Below the pieces are notes generated by a model. The model saw nothing but the letters and a program-made list of their open reading frames with translations. It was not told the DNA's origin and searched no databases. The translations under genes were made by a program, and so were the position numbers. Positions 43,941-55,436 of a DNA stretch of 64,000 bases are shown piece after piece. The DNA is from Microdochium bolleyi (Eukaryota > Ascomycota > Sordariomycetes > Xylariales > Microdochiaceae), in NCBI GenBank assembly GCA_001566295.1, contig KQ964246.1:1240001-1304000 (forward strand), written 5' to 3'. The first letter of the stretch is position 1. The number at the start of each line of letters is the position of its first letter.

Positions 43941-44855
43941 GGCGCACTGAAAGTTGGAGTCTGCAAGAAGACTAGCCGAAGGGCCATCAGGTGTGTCTAG
44001 CAGGCATGGAGCCTCGGGAGAAACAAGAAAGGAGTGGTTGGATTGAAACAGGCATGGCACAGGAAGGCTGAATGCTGGTCCAGTACCGGGGCCGCGAAGC
44101 TGAGGTAGTGGTTAAGTCCGAGGGCGATCCCGCGAGATGCACTGGATATGAGATATGAGGGGCAATAAGAAGCTGGAGCTATGCGAAGAAGACCTCGGGA
44201 TGCAGAAGCAGGACGAGCTTACGACCTGGTCCATAGAAGTGGGAGGGTTGAGCAGCATGGGAACCTTAGAAAGTCAAGTCAAGGAGGCGCAGTGAAGCGG
44301 AAGATGCAAACGTCCCGAACTCTTCTTGTGTGGCCGAAGCCACTACTTTTGGGAAGTCACAGTCAAAGGTAGCAACAATGCTGAGAGGAAGAGTTCCATT
44401 TCTATGTCCAGGTCTATGTTCAGTTGAATACATCCCTCGGTGCCGCAGCCCCTATAACTGAAAAAGAAAGCCAATAGCAGTGTTGCTGGTGCCATGTACC
44501 ACCGCAAGATATGGGGTATCAAACTGCAAAAAGGGGTCTGTTGGGATGTCCCTGCGAGACTGACACAGAGACAACAACCAACTTCCAAATCGCGTAACAC
44601 GCGAGAAAGCCACGATCCCATAAAAATCACACCTAGAAGTTTAAGCACACCAATCTGACCGTCCCCGTAGAAGAACATAAACCAGAACAAACGAGGGCAG
44701 CAGCATGGACTACGCTCTCGAGTGCCGCTGGCGAAGAAGAAAAAGATGGCAAAGGCCAGATCAAGCCAAGGGAAGCATGCTAAAACGCTCGAACGACGAC
44801 ACGTCATCGCCGGGCCATGACGCGTCAAGGACTAGCGATCCACTGCATCTCCTGC
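43941..44855. other. Intergenic
   Basis: Between the small Cys-rich ORF (+) and the 3' end of the GPI-protein gene (-). The minus-strand 161-codon frame here is Phe/Cys/Trp-rich and looks like chance. Nothing else is recognised. Confidence 0.45.
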
Positions 44856-45329
44856 TTAAGCGAGGAGAGCAGCACCGAGACCAAGAACACCGAGGAGAAG
44901 GCCGGACTGGACAGAGAGCGCGCCCGCAGCACCCACGGGGATGGTGGGCTGCGAAGGGCTGGCGGTGGTGGGCGCCTGAGGCTTGGTAGTAGGGTAAGTA
45001 GTCGTAGGGTAAGCCGCGGTGGAGTTGAGGTGAGCGGTAGGGTAGACCTGGGACGAGGTGGTGTTGTGGACGGCGTAGCTGTAGACGCTACTGTGAACGC
45101 TGTAGACACTGCTGGTGGTGTTGACGTGGATGGAGCTGGAGGTGGTAGAGGTGCTCGACGTGGTGGGAGGAGGGACGTAGAGAGGGCACTCAGGGTTGGC
45201 CGGGTTGCACTGGGTCAGAGTGACGGTGGCCGTGAGGTACTGGGTGCTGGTGCTGTACGAGGTGACCTCGGTAGGGTAAGCAGCCGAGGCGACGCCGCAG
45301 GCGAGAGCGAGGATGCTGAGAACGCGCAT
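44856..45329 (-). CDS. Small Ser/Thr-rich GPI-anchored cell-wall protein
   Basis: Single exon, 157 aa, from the ATG at 45329 (ATCAAAATG context). Residues 1-16 (MRVLSILALACGVASA) are a signal peptide. A short conserved-looking segment has two Cys (LTQCNPANPECPLYVPPP). A Ser/Thr/Tyr/Pro-rich region of about 90 residues with several N-x-S/T sites (HVNTTSS, HNTTSSQ, LNSTAAY) should be heavily glycosylated. The C-terminus ends in a hydrophobic tail (GLLLGVLGLGAALLA) after small residues, a GPI-attachment signal. It probably sits in the plasma membrane or wall. The open frame continues upstream for 200 codons, but that part is a C/T-rich leader and not protein-like. No enzymatic domain is visible. 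Confidence 0.88.
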   Translation of the reverse strand: MRVLSILALACGVASAAYPTEVTSYSTSTQYLTATVTLTQCNPANPECPLYVPPPTTSSTSTTSSSIHVNTTSSVYSVHSSVYSYAVHNTTSSQVYPTAHLNSTAAYPTTTYPTTKPQAPTTASPSQPTIPVGAAGALSVQSGLLLGVLGLGAALLA

Positions 45330-48180
45330 TTTGATGGATTGCGGTGGACTTGGGCGTTGCGGTTGGAATGTAGATTGCGTCGTGATGTCTTGGAGCACAA
45401 TAGGCTTTGTTGTGGTAGTCAGGGGCAAGTGAAGATGAAGTGTCTTGGATTCCAGGAACGCGTGCAAATAGACTTTGTGGAAGAGGTCGAGGATGAACCT
45501 TGCGGGACGTGGGTTGGGTTTAAGAGAAAAAGAGCGTCGGCCGGGGCAGTAAAGAGCGTTATTTTCACAAAGAGCGTAAAAGTTGGGTCTGGCTGTGACT
45601 GAGGGCGGAGAAGGAGGAAGAGTCTGTGAGGGTGGCGCAAGGCCGGCAGGAAGAGGAAGACCTCGAGCCCTCGGGGAGGACGAGCAGACGGGGGCTGAGC
45701 GGGTCCCAGCTGAGGCTAGGCCAGGAAGGGCGCCACCAACTGGAAATAAGCGGGGCGCAGCCACGCGGCAGCCAACCCGGAGCCCCCTAGGGAAAGCGGG
45801 GCACGCTGGGTGAGCGGGTTCCTGCCGTGGATCCAGCGTGTACCTGACAGGGACGTGTGCCCAGGTGCTTGCCTTGCAGCGGACCTGCAGCTTTGCCCGA
45901 TCAGAATCTTCTTCGAGGACCACACACACCTCGACACATCACATCGTCGCCGGCGACGCTTTGCCACGACGCCCTTGCAGCCCGCAGTAGCACGGATGGG
46001 CAGCCGATGTCCACGCTCGTCTCGGCCGTCGCCCCTCGGCTGCATGTGCGCCTTATCATAGCTGTGCGGCACTTCTCCGAGGTGCTTCCCATTATTGGCA
46101 GGGATTGTTGGCGACCGTTGGCAACCGAGCCACTGTGAGGGCGGCCATAGACCAGGCCTCGACCCCTTGCGCGCAACTCCTTTATTCCCTGGCCACAACA
46201 AGATCAAGTCAGCGAAGTGTCGCCAGATATCAACAAGAACCTGAGAGGTCGTGACGAGTTGAGCCCAGGAAGACACAACGCAGCGCGAGGCGGCAGTGTT
46301 CAGCTTGTCACTCCAGTCACGGCGACGATATCGGAGCAGCCGCGAGTCTTGCTCAAGGCAAACAAGCACGCGCCATGGGCGTTCTAATTCGTGCAAGCGT
46401 AGGCTGGAACTGCCCAAGAGGCAATGGTTGTGCAAAGTTTGTGCACCTTGCATCTGCAGGATGTGCTGTACCCTGTCGGAGCCGCTTCGGCGGTGGCGTG
46501 GTGACGGGACCTGCAGTAGTGCCGACATTGGTTCTGAGTCAAACCTGATTTCCCAGCGCTGGGCAGGCCCACGGCCAATCCTGTCCGTTTCCCAATGCTT
46601 GGGTCTTGGAAGAGTCATGTTTTCCAGCCCTTCTTGCTCTTTTGTGGTTCCGTCTAGCCAACTGTTGCTGCAGCTTACCTGGCTCGGAAGCGTCGATCTC
46701 TCCTGCACTCTGCCGAACAGCTCTGTGGGATTCGACAACACAGAGTTTATTAGGTCTTGCACGGTTGCTGTCGCCGGGGCAAGCGCGTGCAGACCAAACA
46801 TGAAGCTTGTGCACGGTTGCTGAATAATTGATTGCTAGGAGAAGCCTTGCCAGTGCCAGTGCTCAGCATGTGAAACGAGGCTCACACTCCACAGCCAGGT
46901 TTGTACTCCCGGGGAGGAATTTCCATGGTCCCTAGTATGCCAAATTTAACATTGTTGCAGCAATTCCAAGATGCCGAATTTCCATGAGAATAGCCGATGT
47001 ACACTCCTTGTCTGCCGAGTCTGCGTTCCATGCGACAAGTGTGGTCAGCTCCACTCCGAACACACGGAGCACCATGCCACATCCTCGTCGCTCCAAACCA
47101 CACATGCTCTTCCAAGCTGTTGTCGGATTGGCGAGATTCGGAAGCACCGTAGGACAACCACTGCAGCAGCCGTGGACCGTTGCACAGACAACAACTACGC
47201 GTGAGGCAGGACGTGCGGCGAAGAGCAGCTCCCCTGGCAGCCCGTGGGTAGTATAGCAAGCAACGCGCAGCACCTTATGGTTGCCATGATGTGTTATGTT
47301 GCTGCGCTCGACAAGCCGCTGTCCCACTGGAGCCTGGGAGGAGCATAACGGCAGTGATTTCACCTCACCAATGCCACAGCCCGCGAGAAACTCATCGAGC
47401 CTCGTGGGCTATGACCAACGGATTTGCATCGGGATCTGGCTCGCCACGTCCTTGAGCAGAGCCAACAAATCGCGATGAGACTTTTGCTTTCCAGAAAGCT
47501 CTCCGGGATCTACCAGGTATTGGGTCTTTCACACGACCGAGAAAGGACGCATCACTACCTGCGTCCGCGAGTGCCTGCGGTATCTTCCGAATAGCAGCGA
47601 GAATTGGCGTATATCCGGCTCGTGCTTGGCCCTGGGCTGTAGTCGAGCCCGTCAAGGTTCCGCGTCAAGGGAGCAACAGTCTGCGCATTCGGCCACTGGC
47701 GAACTCCAGTAGGGAGGGTCTGAGACCTTTGTCTCTGTTCCTGGAGCTAGTCATGTATGCCCAAGACATGACAAGAAGGCCGTAGCCCTGTCATCGCAAC
47801 CGTGTGTACTGCTTTGTTTACCTTTCCGCTGATTGTGCGAGGCAAACCAGATCCAGAGGTTTGTGGTCGCTCATAGGCGAACTTCCGCCAGAGTGTCGCA
47901 ATGGAGTGAGGACAACGTAGACCGTATAAGCTGCGATTATTGTACGCGTCAGAGTGACTGGTCATGCTTGCGACAGTGCATTCAGCACCTTGCCGCGCCA
48001 CGCGTCACATATCTCTCGATCGGTACCAACTCGACGTCTTTCACAGGCCAAGGCAAGGAGCCATTGACCACCAAGATGTCCACTGCACCCCAAACGAGCA
48101 CCGCAAGCTGGCATCATAGTTATGATAAAGACCTGACTCAACCAGTATAGAGGCTATACAGGACAGTGAGTAACGCCCAT
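45330..48180. other. Intergenic, with one long unassigned frame
   Basis: About 2.85 kb. The first 600 bases are the leader and promoter of the GPI-protein gene. A 361-codon ATG-initiated minus-strand frame (45716-46801) overlaps that leader. Its translation is Arg/Trp/His-rich without domains, so I do not call it a gene. No repeats or RNA genes are seen. Confidence 0.4.
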
Positions 48181-49218
48181 TCACACTGCGGCCGACTTGT
48201 TCAGGAGCTTCTGCGCACGTCTCAGCCGAGCTGCCTTATCATCCAGGTCGAGACCCGGCTTGCCCTTGTTCCCACCGCCGCCCCTGCTGCTGTCGTCGCC
48301 GCTCAGCCAGGCCAGCGTGTCGACCGATGCGTCGGATGTGTCGTCGCTCTCGTCCTCGTCATTCTTATCAACGGACCCCGAGGCGACCTGCTGCTTTGCG
48401 TCGCTCGCAATGTCTTTTTCGTGTAACTGCAACTCGCTGCCCTGTGAGGCTGGCAGGCCCTTTGCATCTGCGTTAGGTTGACCTGGCCTTTGAGCTGGGG
48501 ACTGCGGCTGCTGCCGTCCCAGGCCGACGGCTTTGCCGAACTTGCTGAAGACCGACGATGTCGAGCGCAGCAGGCGCCCTCCTGTCCCCGTCCTCGTCCT
48601 CGTCACTGTTGTACTGCAGGTCAGCCCGTCCGCTGAAGCGTCCGGGCGTATTGGGTAGCTGCAGGCGCCGCAGCTCTCATCCGTAGAGATACCCTTCTTC
48701 GTGCTATCCGCGGGCCGCGGTGTCGAGCAGACACAGCTGACCGCGTGCACCCCTGCCATCCACTCCGCGATGCGCTTGCGCTCTCGCCTCGTGCTGTACG
48801 ACTTGACTTTGTCGGCATTGGTGGTTGTGGTGTTGCCGATGATGTCTCCCGACTGGCTGCGGCTGACTCCTTCCATGGGCGTCGCCAGCGAAGCCGCAGT
48901 AAGTGAAGAACATTCCGGTGGTGGTGCCGTGCTGGCTTCACCTGCAGCCGCAGGAGTCCTTGAGCAAGTCGCCACCGCTGTCAATGGTGTGAGAGTATGG
49001 CCGTCATCATGCTTCAACTGCTTCTGGCTGGCGTCGTCGCGGTGTTCAGACGTATGTCCCCTCGTACAACCACAATCTGTAGCCGCTGTAGGCTGGAGAA
49101 GAGGAGGAGCGGAGGACAAAGACAACGGCGGTGAGCACATCCCGCCTGCCCCGTGGTTATCACCATCACCGCTGGTGGTGGCCACCGCCCTCAGTGTCGC
49201 CGTCTCGCTCCCCGACAT
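48181..49218 (-). CDS. Disordered hypothetical protein with a Cys-pair block
   Basis: Single-exon frame of 345 aa from the first ATG (49218, beginning MSGSETATLRAV); longer versions use only TTG. I recognise no family. The first 130 residues are Thr/Ser/Ala-rich. The middle has a plausible folded or binding block: SYSTRRERKRIAEWMAGVHA, then VSCVCSTPRP and DESCGACSYPI, with CxC and CxxC pairs. After a TRTRTGTGGRLLRSTSSVFS basic stretch comes an acidic segment (DKNDEDESDDTSDASVDTLAWL). It ends with a basic helix, DDKAARLRRAQKLLNKSAAV. The ordered changes in composition and the conserved-looking C-terminal helix suggest a real, fast-evolving gene. An out-of-frame ATG lies 10 nt upstream of the start. 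Confidence 0.6.
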   Translation of the reverse strand: MSGSETATLRAVATTSGDGDNHGAGGMCSPPLSLSSAPPLLQPTAATDCGCTRGHTSEHRDDASQKQLKHDDGHTLTPLTAVATCSRTPAAAGEASTAPPPECSSLTAASLATPMEGVSRSQSGDIIGNTTTTNADKVKSYSTRRERKRIAEWMAGVHAVSCVCSTPRPADSTKKGISTDESCGACSYPIRPDASADGLTCSTTVTRTRTGTGGRLLRSTSSVFSKFGKAVGLGRQQPQSPAQRPGQPNADAKGLPASQGSELQLHEKDIASDAKQQVASGSVDKNDEDESDDTSDASVDTLAWLSGDDSSRGGGGNKGKPGLDLDDKAARLRRAQKLLNKSAAV

Positions 49219-50177
49219 CGTGTCGTCATGAATAGCAGTGATCAAACATTTTTTAGCCGCGCAGCCAGGAAGATATTCGAGGCGGGCGGGCTTGTCTTAT
49301 CGACGGAAGTATTAGTACGATGTCTGCGGTGAGACGGAAATAGACAATCAGCGGAGAACAAGTCGTCTGGCCCGATGCCGTCAAGAGTATAGGGACAGAG
49401 ATTGCTGTAGTGCTTGCGCCGATCGTGGTGAAGGAGTCAGGACTTGTGGGCGGGACTAAGTTACCTGCACATGCGTGGTCTGCAGGTATTGTGGAGTCGG
49501 GCCGGCGCGGCTGTCGAGCCGCGGCGTGCATCCATTACTGAGCTTATACCTAGGGTTCATAGACTCCCGAGACCCGTTTTGCTAAAGCTCTAGGACCTGT
49601 AGAACAGATCGGACGGATCGAGCTTGAGGAGGCTCGGTCATGGCGAGACAATACATCCGAATGTCCGCCGCGTTGCCCAACTGGGCATGTTGCAAGCATG
49701 TCTCGCATTCCAAAAACACAAGCACGAGCTGGGTAATGACATATATTTGATAACAAGGGGATCGAAGGACCAGTATGCTTACGATCACATCAGATTGCGG
49801 CCAGAAGCAGAGCGTGGGTGGATGGTACGTGATCCTTTGTCGTCAGTGAGGTCTATGGCTGGTGCTATCTTGCTATCTAAATGCTGGCGAGTTGCAGCGA
49901 AGCGCGAAAATCAACCGTCCTCCCTCGGTGGGTGATCCGGCTTCCACCGGGAACATCCACCATCCCCCAAATCAAGCGCTTTTCGTCTTTTGTCTCGAGG
50001 TTGCGCGGTTGTTGTCGTAAGTCTTGGTCCATGCCAAAGTCAAAGTATTATCGTGGCCGTTCGTCGTATCCATGATTGCCAATGGTTCCCGCCGGCCGGA
50101 CGTGTTCTGCAAAAGGCGGATATGTTGTGCCTTTGCGAGCACGGCGGCCGTCTCTCTTCCGATTCGTCGTGGACTAT
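49219..50177. other. Intergenic
   Basis: Holds the 5' flank of the hypothetical gene (-) and the 3' flank of the Ran gene (-). No feature is recognised. Confidence 0.45.
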
Positions 50178-51165
50178 TTACAAGTCATCATCGTCCTCCT
50201 CGGGAAGGGGCTGGTTCTTGGCGTCCTCCATCTCCTTCTGGTACTGGGCAAGGAGCGCCTCATCGACCTGGGCGGTGGGGGGAGCAAGGGCAGGGGCGGC
50301 AACGAATTCCTAGCGATGACGTTAGCAGACTGCCACAGGTACTCTTGGCGAGGAAAATACATACGAGGCCAGGGTTGCCAACGAGCTTCCGGGCAAGCCA
50401 CAGGAAGGGCTTCTCGAAGTTGTAGTTGGACTTGGCAGAGATGTCGTAGTACTGGAGGTTCTTCTTGCGGTGGAAGGTGATGGTCTTGGCCTTGACCTTG
50501 CGCTCCTTGACATCGACCTTGTTACCGCAAAGGACGATAGGGATGTTCTCGCAGACACGGACGAGGTCACCTGGAATGGGACATATTAGCTATGGTCGTA
50601 GCGACAGATCATGTTCCTTCTCTGAGTTTGACTTACGGTGCCAGTTGGGGACGTTCTTGTAGGTGATGCGAGATGTGACGTCGAACATGATGATACCGCA
50701 CTGGCCGTTGATGTAGTAACCGTCACGGAGACCACCGAACTTCTCCTGACCGGCGGTATCCCAGACATCGAAGGTGATGTTGCCGAAGTTCTGAAGGTAT
50801 GCGTTAGGCGTCTGCGTCGGCGTCGTGGATGTCTGATGCGTGACTTACGGTCGAGAAGCCGAGAGGGTGGACCTCGACACCGAGAGTGGCCATGTACTTC
50901 TTCTCAAACTCACCAGTCAAGTGGCGCTTGACGAAGGTGGTCTAGTGATCGAAGAGGGCTCTTGTTAGTTTCGTGCCTAGTCGTGATGCCATGGCCATGA
51001 TCGGGCCCCAATCTGGAGGGGGCGGGTGTGGCATGCATGCGACACGCTGAGCTGCCTGTGACAACGATGCATGCCACGCCTCAGCAGGACAAGAGGTCGA
51101 CATACCTTTCCGGTACCGCCATCGCCGACGAGGACGAGCTTGAAGGTGGGAGTCTCGGCAGCCAT
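50178..51165 (-). CDS. GSP1: Ran GTPase
   Basis: Small GTPase that gives direction to nuclear import and export. Five exons, 51165-51106, 50941-50849, 50790-50637, 50570-50365 and 50309-50178, join to 214 aa. The protein starts MAAETPTFKLVLVGDGGTGK; the first intron (164 nt) interrupts the gene right after the P-loop Lys. Exon 2 gives TTFVKRHLTGEFEKKYMATL (switch I). Exon 3 has WDTAGQEKFGGLRDGYYING (switch II). Exon 4 has CGNKVDVKERKVKAKTITFH and the YDISAKSNYNFEKPFLWLAR base-recognition and helix region. The acidic Ran C-terminus EEDDDDL is present, and there is no prenylation Cys, as expected for Ran. Other introns are 58-66 nt. Confidence 0.98.
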
Positions 51166-52333
51166 GTTGTGATTGGGCTAGCTGTACGCTTTGGTGTTGC
51201 GATATAAACAAGACCTGGGCTGGGCTTGACGTCAGTGGGGTGGCTTTCTGGAGGCGGCGTTTGCGCGCGTGAAGTGTGCAGAAGACTGCTCGAGATGGAG
51301 CTCGAGCGGCGGAGGGCAGGAGCGACGTGGATGTCGGCGGGTAGAGGGAGACGTGGGTGGTTTCTTTGCGGTCCGTACCTGTTGGATAGGGGCGTGTGGG
51401 AATGGAGAGGGTGGGTTGCCGTGGTTGATGATGTGAAAAGTTGTCGGTCAACAAGAGCCTGGCAGATCAACGGCTAGGCCCGACTACCCCTCCGTCGGCG
51501 TGGCTAAATTTTTGCCTGAACGATTTTTCTGTGGCTGGTGCAGCTCCTGCCTGATGCCCGCTCAGGTGTCCAAGCAAGGCGACAAGGCTCCGTTTGCTGC
51601 AAGCACTTCCAGCCAGTGTGGCGCAAGCTCCCGGCCAACCTATTGTCTAATCTGTGCAGGTGGAGCTTCGTTGGGCTAGCTGCGACCGTTTGAAAAACAC
51701 GTGCGGAACGAGAACAGAGTACACAAAAAAAACACAATGGAGGACGGCTTTTTATCTTGGGCAGGGTACTATCTGAATCTATTCAGGCTGCGCTCGGTCA
51801 TACTATGACAGTGAGTTGGGCTCCAGCATTCGTGCTGGTCTGGCAGCTCTTTGCTATTGTATCCCCGCCTGACATGGGGCGGTTGCTGCCTCGTCGCTGT
51901 GCTTCACGCCGCCAATGACACCGTGCTGACTAATGTGTCCCTCTCAACAATGTCAAAGCAGCCCACCAGCAGGCAACAATTGCAGGCAACATTTCGATTT
52001 TTAGAGATGATTCATCGCCCAGCTGTATCAGCGACCTTTTCTCGATGAGTCGTGCCCTGTAGATTGCACCAGGCTCTTGGTGGTGCTGACAACACAGCAC
52101 TTCAGCGTGCAGGCATCAGCCAATGTTGCTCTTGAATGAATGGCACCGAGTCGTGATGATGTAAGCATAATTACACGTGGATGGCACCATGCCGATCACA
52201 ACCATTTCGGCTGGCATTGATGTCGCTGGGGCTCCTGGACTGAACGTGGCTTCGAGCGATTCACTGTGCCTCGCCCTCCGCTCTATGAGCTCCAGAGTCT
52301 CATCAGTGTCTCGCACACCACGGCTTTTTATCC
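51166..52333. other. Intergenic: Ran promoter and NAS2 3' flank
   Basis: About 1.17 kb between the Ran start (-) and the NAS2 stop (-). Nothing beyond promoter and trailer sequence is recognised. Confidence 0.45.
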
Positions 52334-53258
52334 TCATATCGGGAGAATATGGCAGCCAAGAAGACCGCGGCCGCCCCAGTCACTCCGGGGAACCAGGTTC
52401 AGCCGTAGTTCCTGCCGCTGACCCCCGTCCGTTCGCCGCGATACTTTGACGAGCACTCGTTGCTATTTCGAGGACGTTAGCTCGGGCACTTTTGCATGCA
52501 GAACAAAAAGTCACCACACGACTTACTCCCTGGTTACCCTGTACGCATTCGGCGACCTTCTTGAGGCCGTCGTTGTTGCCCTTGTTCACGTATCCAAAGT
52601 TGCGGATCTCGTCGCCGGCCTTGAGCCCCGCGGACTCTGCGGGGCTGTTCGCCGCAACGCTGTTGACCCGCGCGAATGTCTCGTCCAAGGTATCGGGTAT
52701 CGAGTCGCCCAGTATCCCCGCCGGATTGTTCGTCGCTGCTGACGATGACGACGCTGCAGCCGAGCCGCCCTCGGTGTCCTTGAGGCTAGCAAAGTGCTCG
52801 TGCAGATACTTTTCGATCGTGTTCATGAGATCCTTGTAGTCGTTGCGGAGGTAGATGATGCGAGAACGGGTGGTTCGGACTAGTCCAGTGTCTTTGTGTT
52901 AGGCATGATATCTCTCTTCTGCATTGGTGTGTGTACATGGTGACTGCATACTCTGTGCGACATCGATGTCTGCTCGCGGGAAGCCGTCTGCTGTGGTCAA
53001 AGGCGTGTTCATGTTGACACCGTGCTAGACAGAGCGAGCACAGCAATAATCAGCTACTATGCTTCCCTCCTGGCGCGCACCGATCGGACACTCCCAGTCG
53101 CTTACTGAGTCGAGAACGCCGCTGAGCGCTTTGAGCTCGGCCTCCATGTTGTCCTTCTTCGCCTGAAGCTCCGCGAACGAGAGATGCGCCGCATTGCCGT
53201 TGGCGAGGGGTCTGGACGACTCGCCCGAGGGGACGGTGGGTGCGTGAATGTTGTCCAT
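52334..53258 (-). CDS. NAS2: 26S proteasome assembly chaperone NAS2 (PSMD9/p27)
   Basis: PDZ-domain chaperone that binds the Rpt5 ATPase during assembly of the proteasome base. Four exons, 53258-53106, 53024-52952, 52879-52527 and 52462-52334, give 235 aa. The N-terminal coiled coil includes LSFAELQAKKDNMEAELKAL. Exon 2 gives HGVNMNTPLTTADGFPRADI, and exon 3 begins IRTTRSRIIYLRNDYKDLM. A Ser/Ala linker leads to the PDZ core: FARVNSVAANSPAESAGLKA, then GDEIRNFGYVNKGN. The last exon supplies QRVLVKVSRR and the conserved terminus SDWGGRGLLGCHILPI. This exon lies outside the long open frame and is recovered only by splicing a 64-nt intron, giving a perfect family C-terminus. Other introns are 81 and 72 nt. 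Confidence 0.96.
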
Positions 53259-54620
53259 TTCGTGAGGGCGTGCCCGTGATTGCAGAGGACTATCTCATGG
53301 CATCGTATGCGGCCAGGAGAGTCGTGGGTCGGCGCAATGATGCAGCTGGTCGTCGTCAGGCAGCCGGGAGCTTACGATGGTGTTGGGACTCTCTGATGGG
53401 GAAGCTCGTCGCTGGACCGGCTAGGAGCCGTGCAAGACCCCGCCATTACGAATGGCTGCACGGCGACACACTTCAGAGACACACGAACAGGTAGAAAACA
53501 GTTCACGAAACCCAAGCACCCCGAGCCATCTGGCGATTCTCTCCATCGCGTTCCAATCTTCACACCCTACCGGTCTCACGGATTTGACAACTGAGCTTAA
53601 AGTGATAGTTGCGTGCTTGTCGTAGCCAAGCCAGCAACCACCACAGCTGCACCGTTGCTTACACGGCCGTCTTTCGTCAGGGCTCCACCTTTCTTGTCAC
53701 TGCGTCCCGGTCGACTGGAGCGGGGAGGAAGCTAGACGGGAAGATGGATGATCCCTGGAGCACGACCCCTGCGCTGCCAGCTCCCAGCCCATGACATCAT
53801 CGGTCAACGTCCAGCCCTCTGAGCCCCTGTCTCAGAGAGCGCACCCTGCAGTCGCTCAGTCGCTCGGCTCATGCAAGTAAGGACGGTAGCTGCTCGATGA
53901 TGGCATGGCTTGTGGCGTGGCCGCAGCTGCGCTCTCCCGAGTGGCCGGGGTTCCCTCTCGTGACTGTAGTCTGGCTGCCGGGAATGAGCGGTAAAGGTAA
54001 CAGAAGTCGGTGATCGTGGGGTCGCGGTGATATCAGTGCCCTCATCACCAAGCCTTTAAAGGAGTGGACCAGAGATATTTTGCTTTTTCTTATGCGTTGG
54101 CATTGTCCAGTGCCGCGACGAAGTATTCCTCCACTTTGCAGTCCAGTGGCGTTCATTCTCCCCTTGACAATTCAACCCTTCGTTATCAGACGTCCAGCTA
54201 GAGACAAGTCAAAGGACCTCTCCCCAGGAGCACGCACACTTCGCCCATCGAGATCAGCTGCACGAATCTGCCGGCATTCCCGCCCCCCAAGGCTGCCATC
54301 CTTACCCAGCAGGAGTCACTAGTCCGCGGCACTCCAGATTCCCTCCCCCACGCCGGCGGTTTACCTTTTAAGTCTAACGACGCACGCTTAAACCTTCCGC
54401 ACCCTTCACACACGAGGATACAACCATACCCACCTACTCTCTCACCACCAGCACTCGCGACACATTTCATGCACAAACCACCACGCCGAATCAATCTTAC
54501 ATTGCTCGCGGTTTCTGTCAGAAACCAATCACAAGTCTGAAGTGCAGGCACACAATTTCCAAAACACACACACTATCGACACCTATCGCTGAGGGCGAGA
54601 AAGACCAAACAAAACAAATC
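53259..54620. other. Intergenic: divergent promoters
   Basis: Between the NAS2 start (-) and the hypothetical gene at 54621 (+). The last 250 bases are A/C-rich (CACACACACTATCG, CAAAACAAATC), a typical fungal leader just before the ATG. No other feature is seen. Confidence 0.5.
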
Positions 54621-55436
54621 ATGGGCAAAATCGTCCCGGACCCGCGGAACCTGCTCCCTTCTAAGGCGGACCCGGAGCACCGCAGCCTGCGCAAGGAGCT
54701 CGAGAAGAACCACGGGCTCGGCTACAAGGAGCCTCTGCTGCTGGGCCTACTCGCCATGGGCCTGGTGTGGAACATGGAGACGCAGGTCAAGAAGTGCGAG
54801 GAGAAGAAGGAGCGCAAGGAGAGGGAGGCACGAGAGCGGGACGGCGGTCGCGGCGGCGCCAGGGATCGCGGTGGCAGTGATGATGGCGGTGATGGTGGTG
54901 ATGATGATGACAGGAGAAGTAGGAGAGCCAGGTCGAGTCGTCGCGCCCCGCCGCCTCCCGGGTCAACGTCCGGGAGGCGAGGTGGAGGAAGAGACGAAAG
55001 ATATGACAACCACGAGGCAGCGAGGCGAGGGCATGGAGACTACTACCACCGTGGAGAGCCTGCGCGATGGTCACAGGGTTACGGTGATGATCATTACTAC
55101 TACGACTACCCTCGTTCCGGTGACAGAGACCACGGGAGGAGGGACCGGTACTATGTCGACGACATCGACGGCGTCCCTCGTACCGAACGGAGGCACCGAG
55201 CCGGTGGCGGCGGTGGTGGTGCCGAGGACGACGGGCGGAGCGAGTTCACAGATGGTGCCAGCGCAATGCGAGGCTCGCAGCACGGCAGTGCAGCTCGGAG
55301 TCACTACTCGGGCAGTCAGCGTCTGGATGACCAGTATGATGATGGGTTTGAGAAGAAGCGTTTCGACAGCACGCCTGTGGACCCGCCGCCGGTGGACGAG
55401 AGGCGCTATCGGCGGAGTCGCAGAGACTCGTGGTGA
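54621..55436 (+). CDS. Hypothetical Arg/Gly/Asp-rich protein with short hydrophobic segment
   Basis: Single exon, 271 aa, ATG in a good context (AATCATGGGC). I do not recognise a named family. Residues 1-60 look conserved: MGKIVPDPRNLLPSK, RSLRKELEKNHGLGYKEP, then a hydrophobic stretch LLLGLLAMGLVWNME (about 39-53) that may be a membrane-contacting helix. Residues 55-75 form a charged helix (KKCEEKKERKEREARERD). The rest is low-complexity, with Arg/Gly/Asp-, His/Tyr- and Ser-rich stretches (RGGARDRGG, YYHRGEPARW, RRYRRSRRDSW), similar to RGG-type RNA-binding or phase-separating tails. The A/C-rich leader and the sharp start of a protein-like N-terminus support a real gene. Confidence 0.72.
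   Translation: MGKIVPDPRNLLPSKADPEHRSLRKELEKNHGLGYKEPLLLGLLAMGLVWNMETQVKKCEEKKERKEREARERDGGRGGARDRGGSDDGGDGGDDDDRRSRRARSSRRAPPPPGSTSGRRGGGRDERYDNHEAARRGHGDYYHRGEPARWSQGYGDDHYYYDYPRSGDRDHGRRDRYYVDDIDGVPRTERRHRAGGGGGGAEDDGRSEFTDGASAMRGSQHGSAARSHYSGSQRLDDQYDDGFEKKRFDSTPVDPPPVDERRYRRSRRDSW

Noticed and set aside
44343..44828. 161-codon minus-strand frame after the GPI-protein gene
   Set aside because: Phe/Cys/Trp-rich chance translation in the 3' flank, no domain or promoter.
45330..45929. 200-residue upstream extension of the GPI-protein frame
   Set aside because: The signal peptide starts at 45329; the extension is a C/T-rich leader and would bury the signal peptide.
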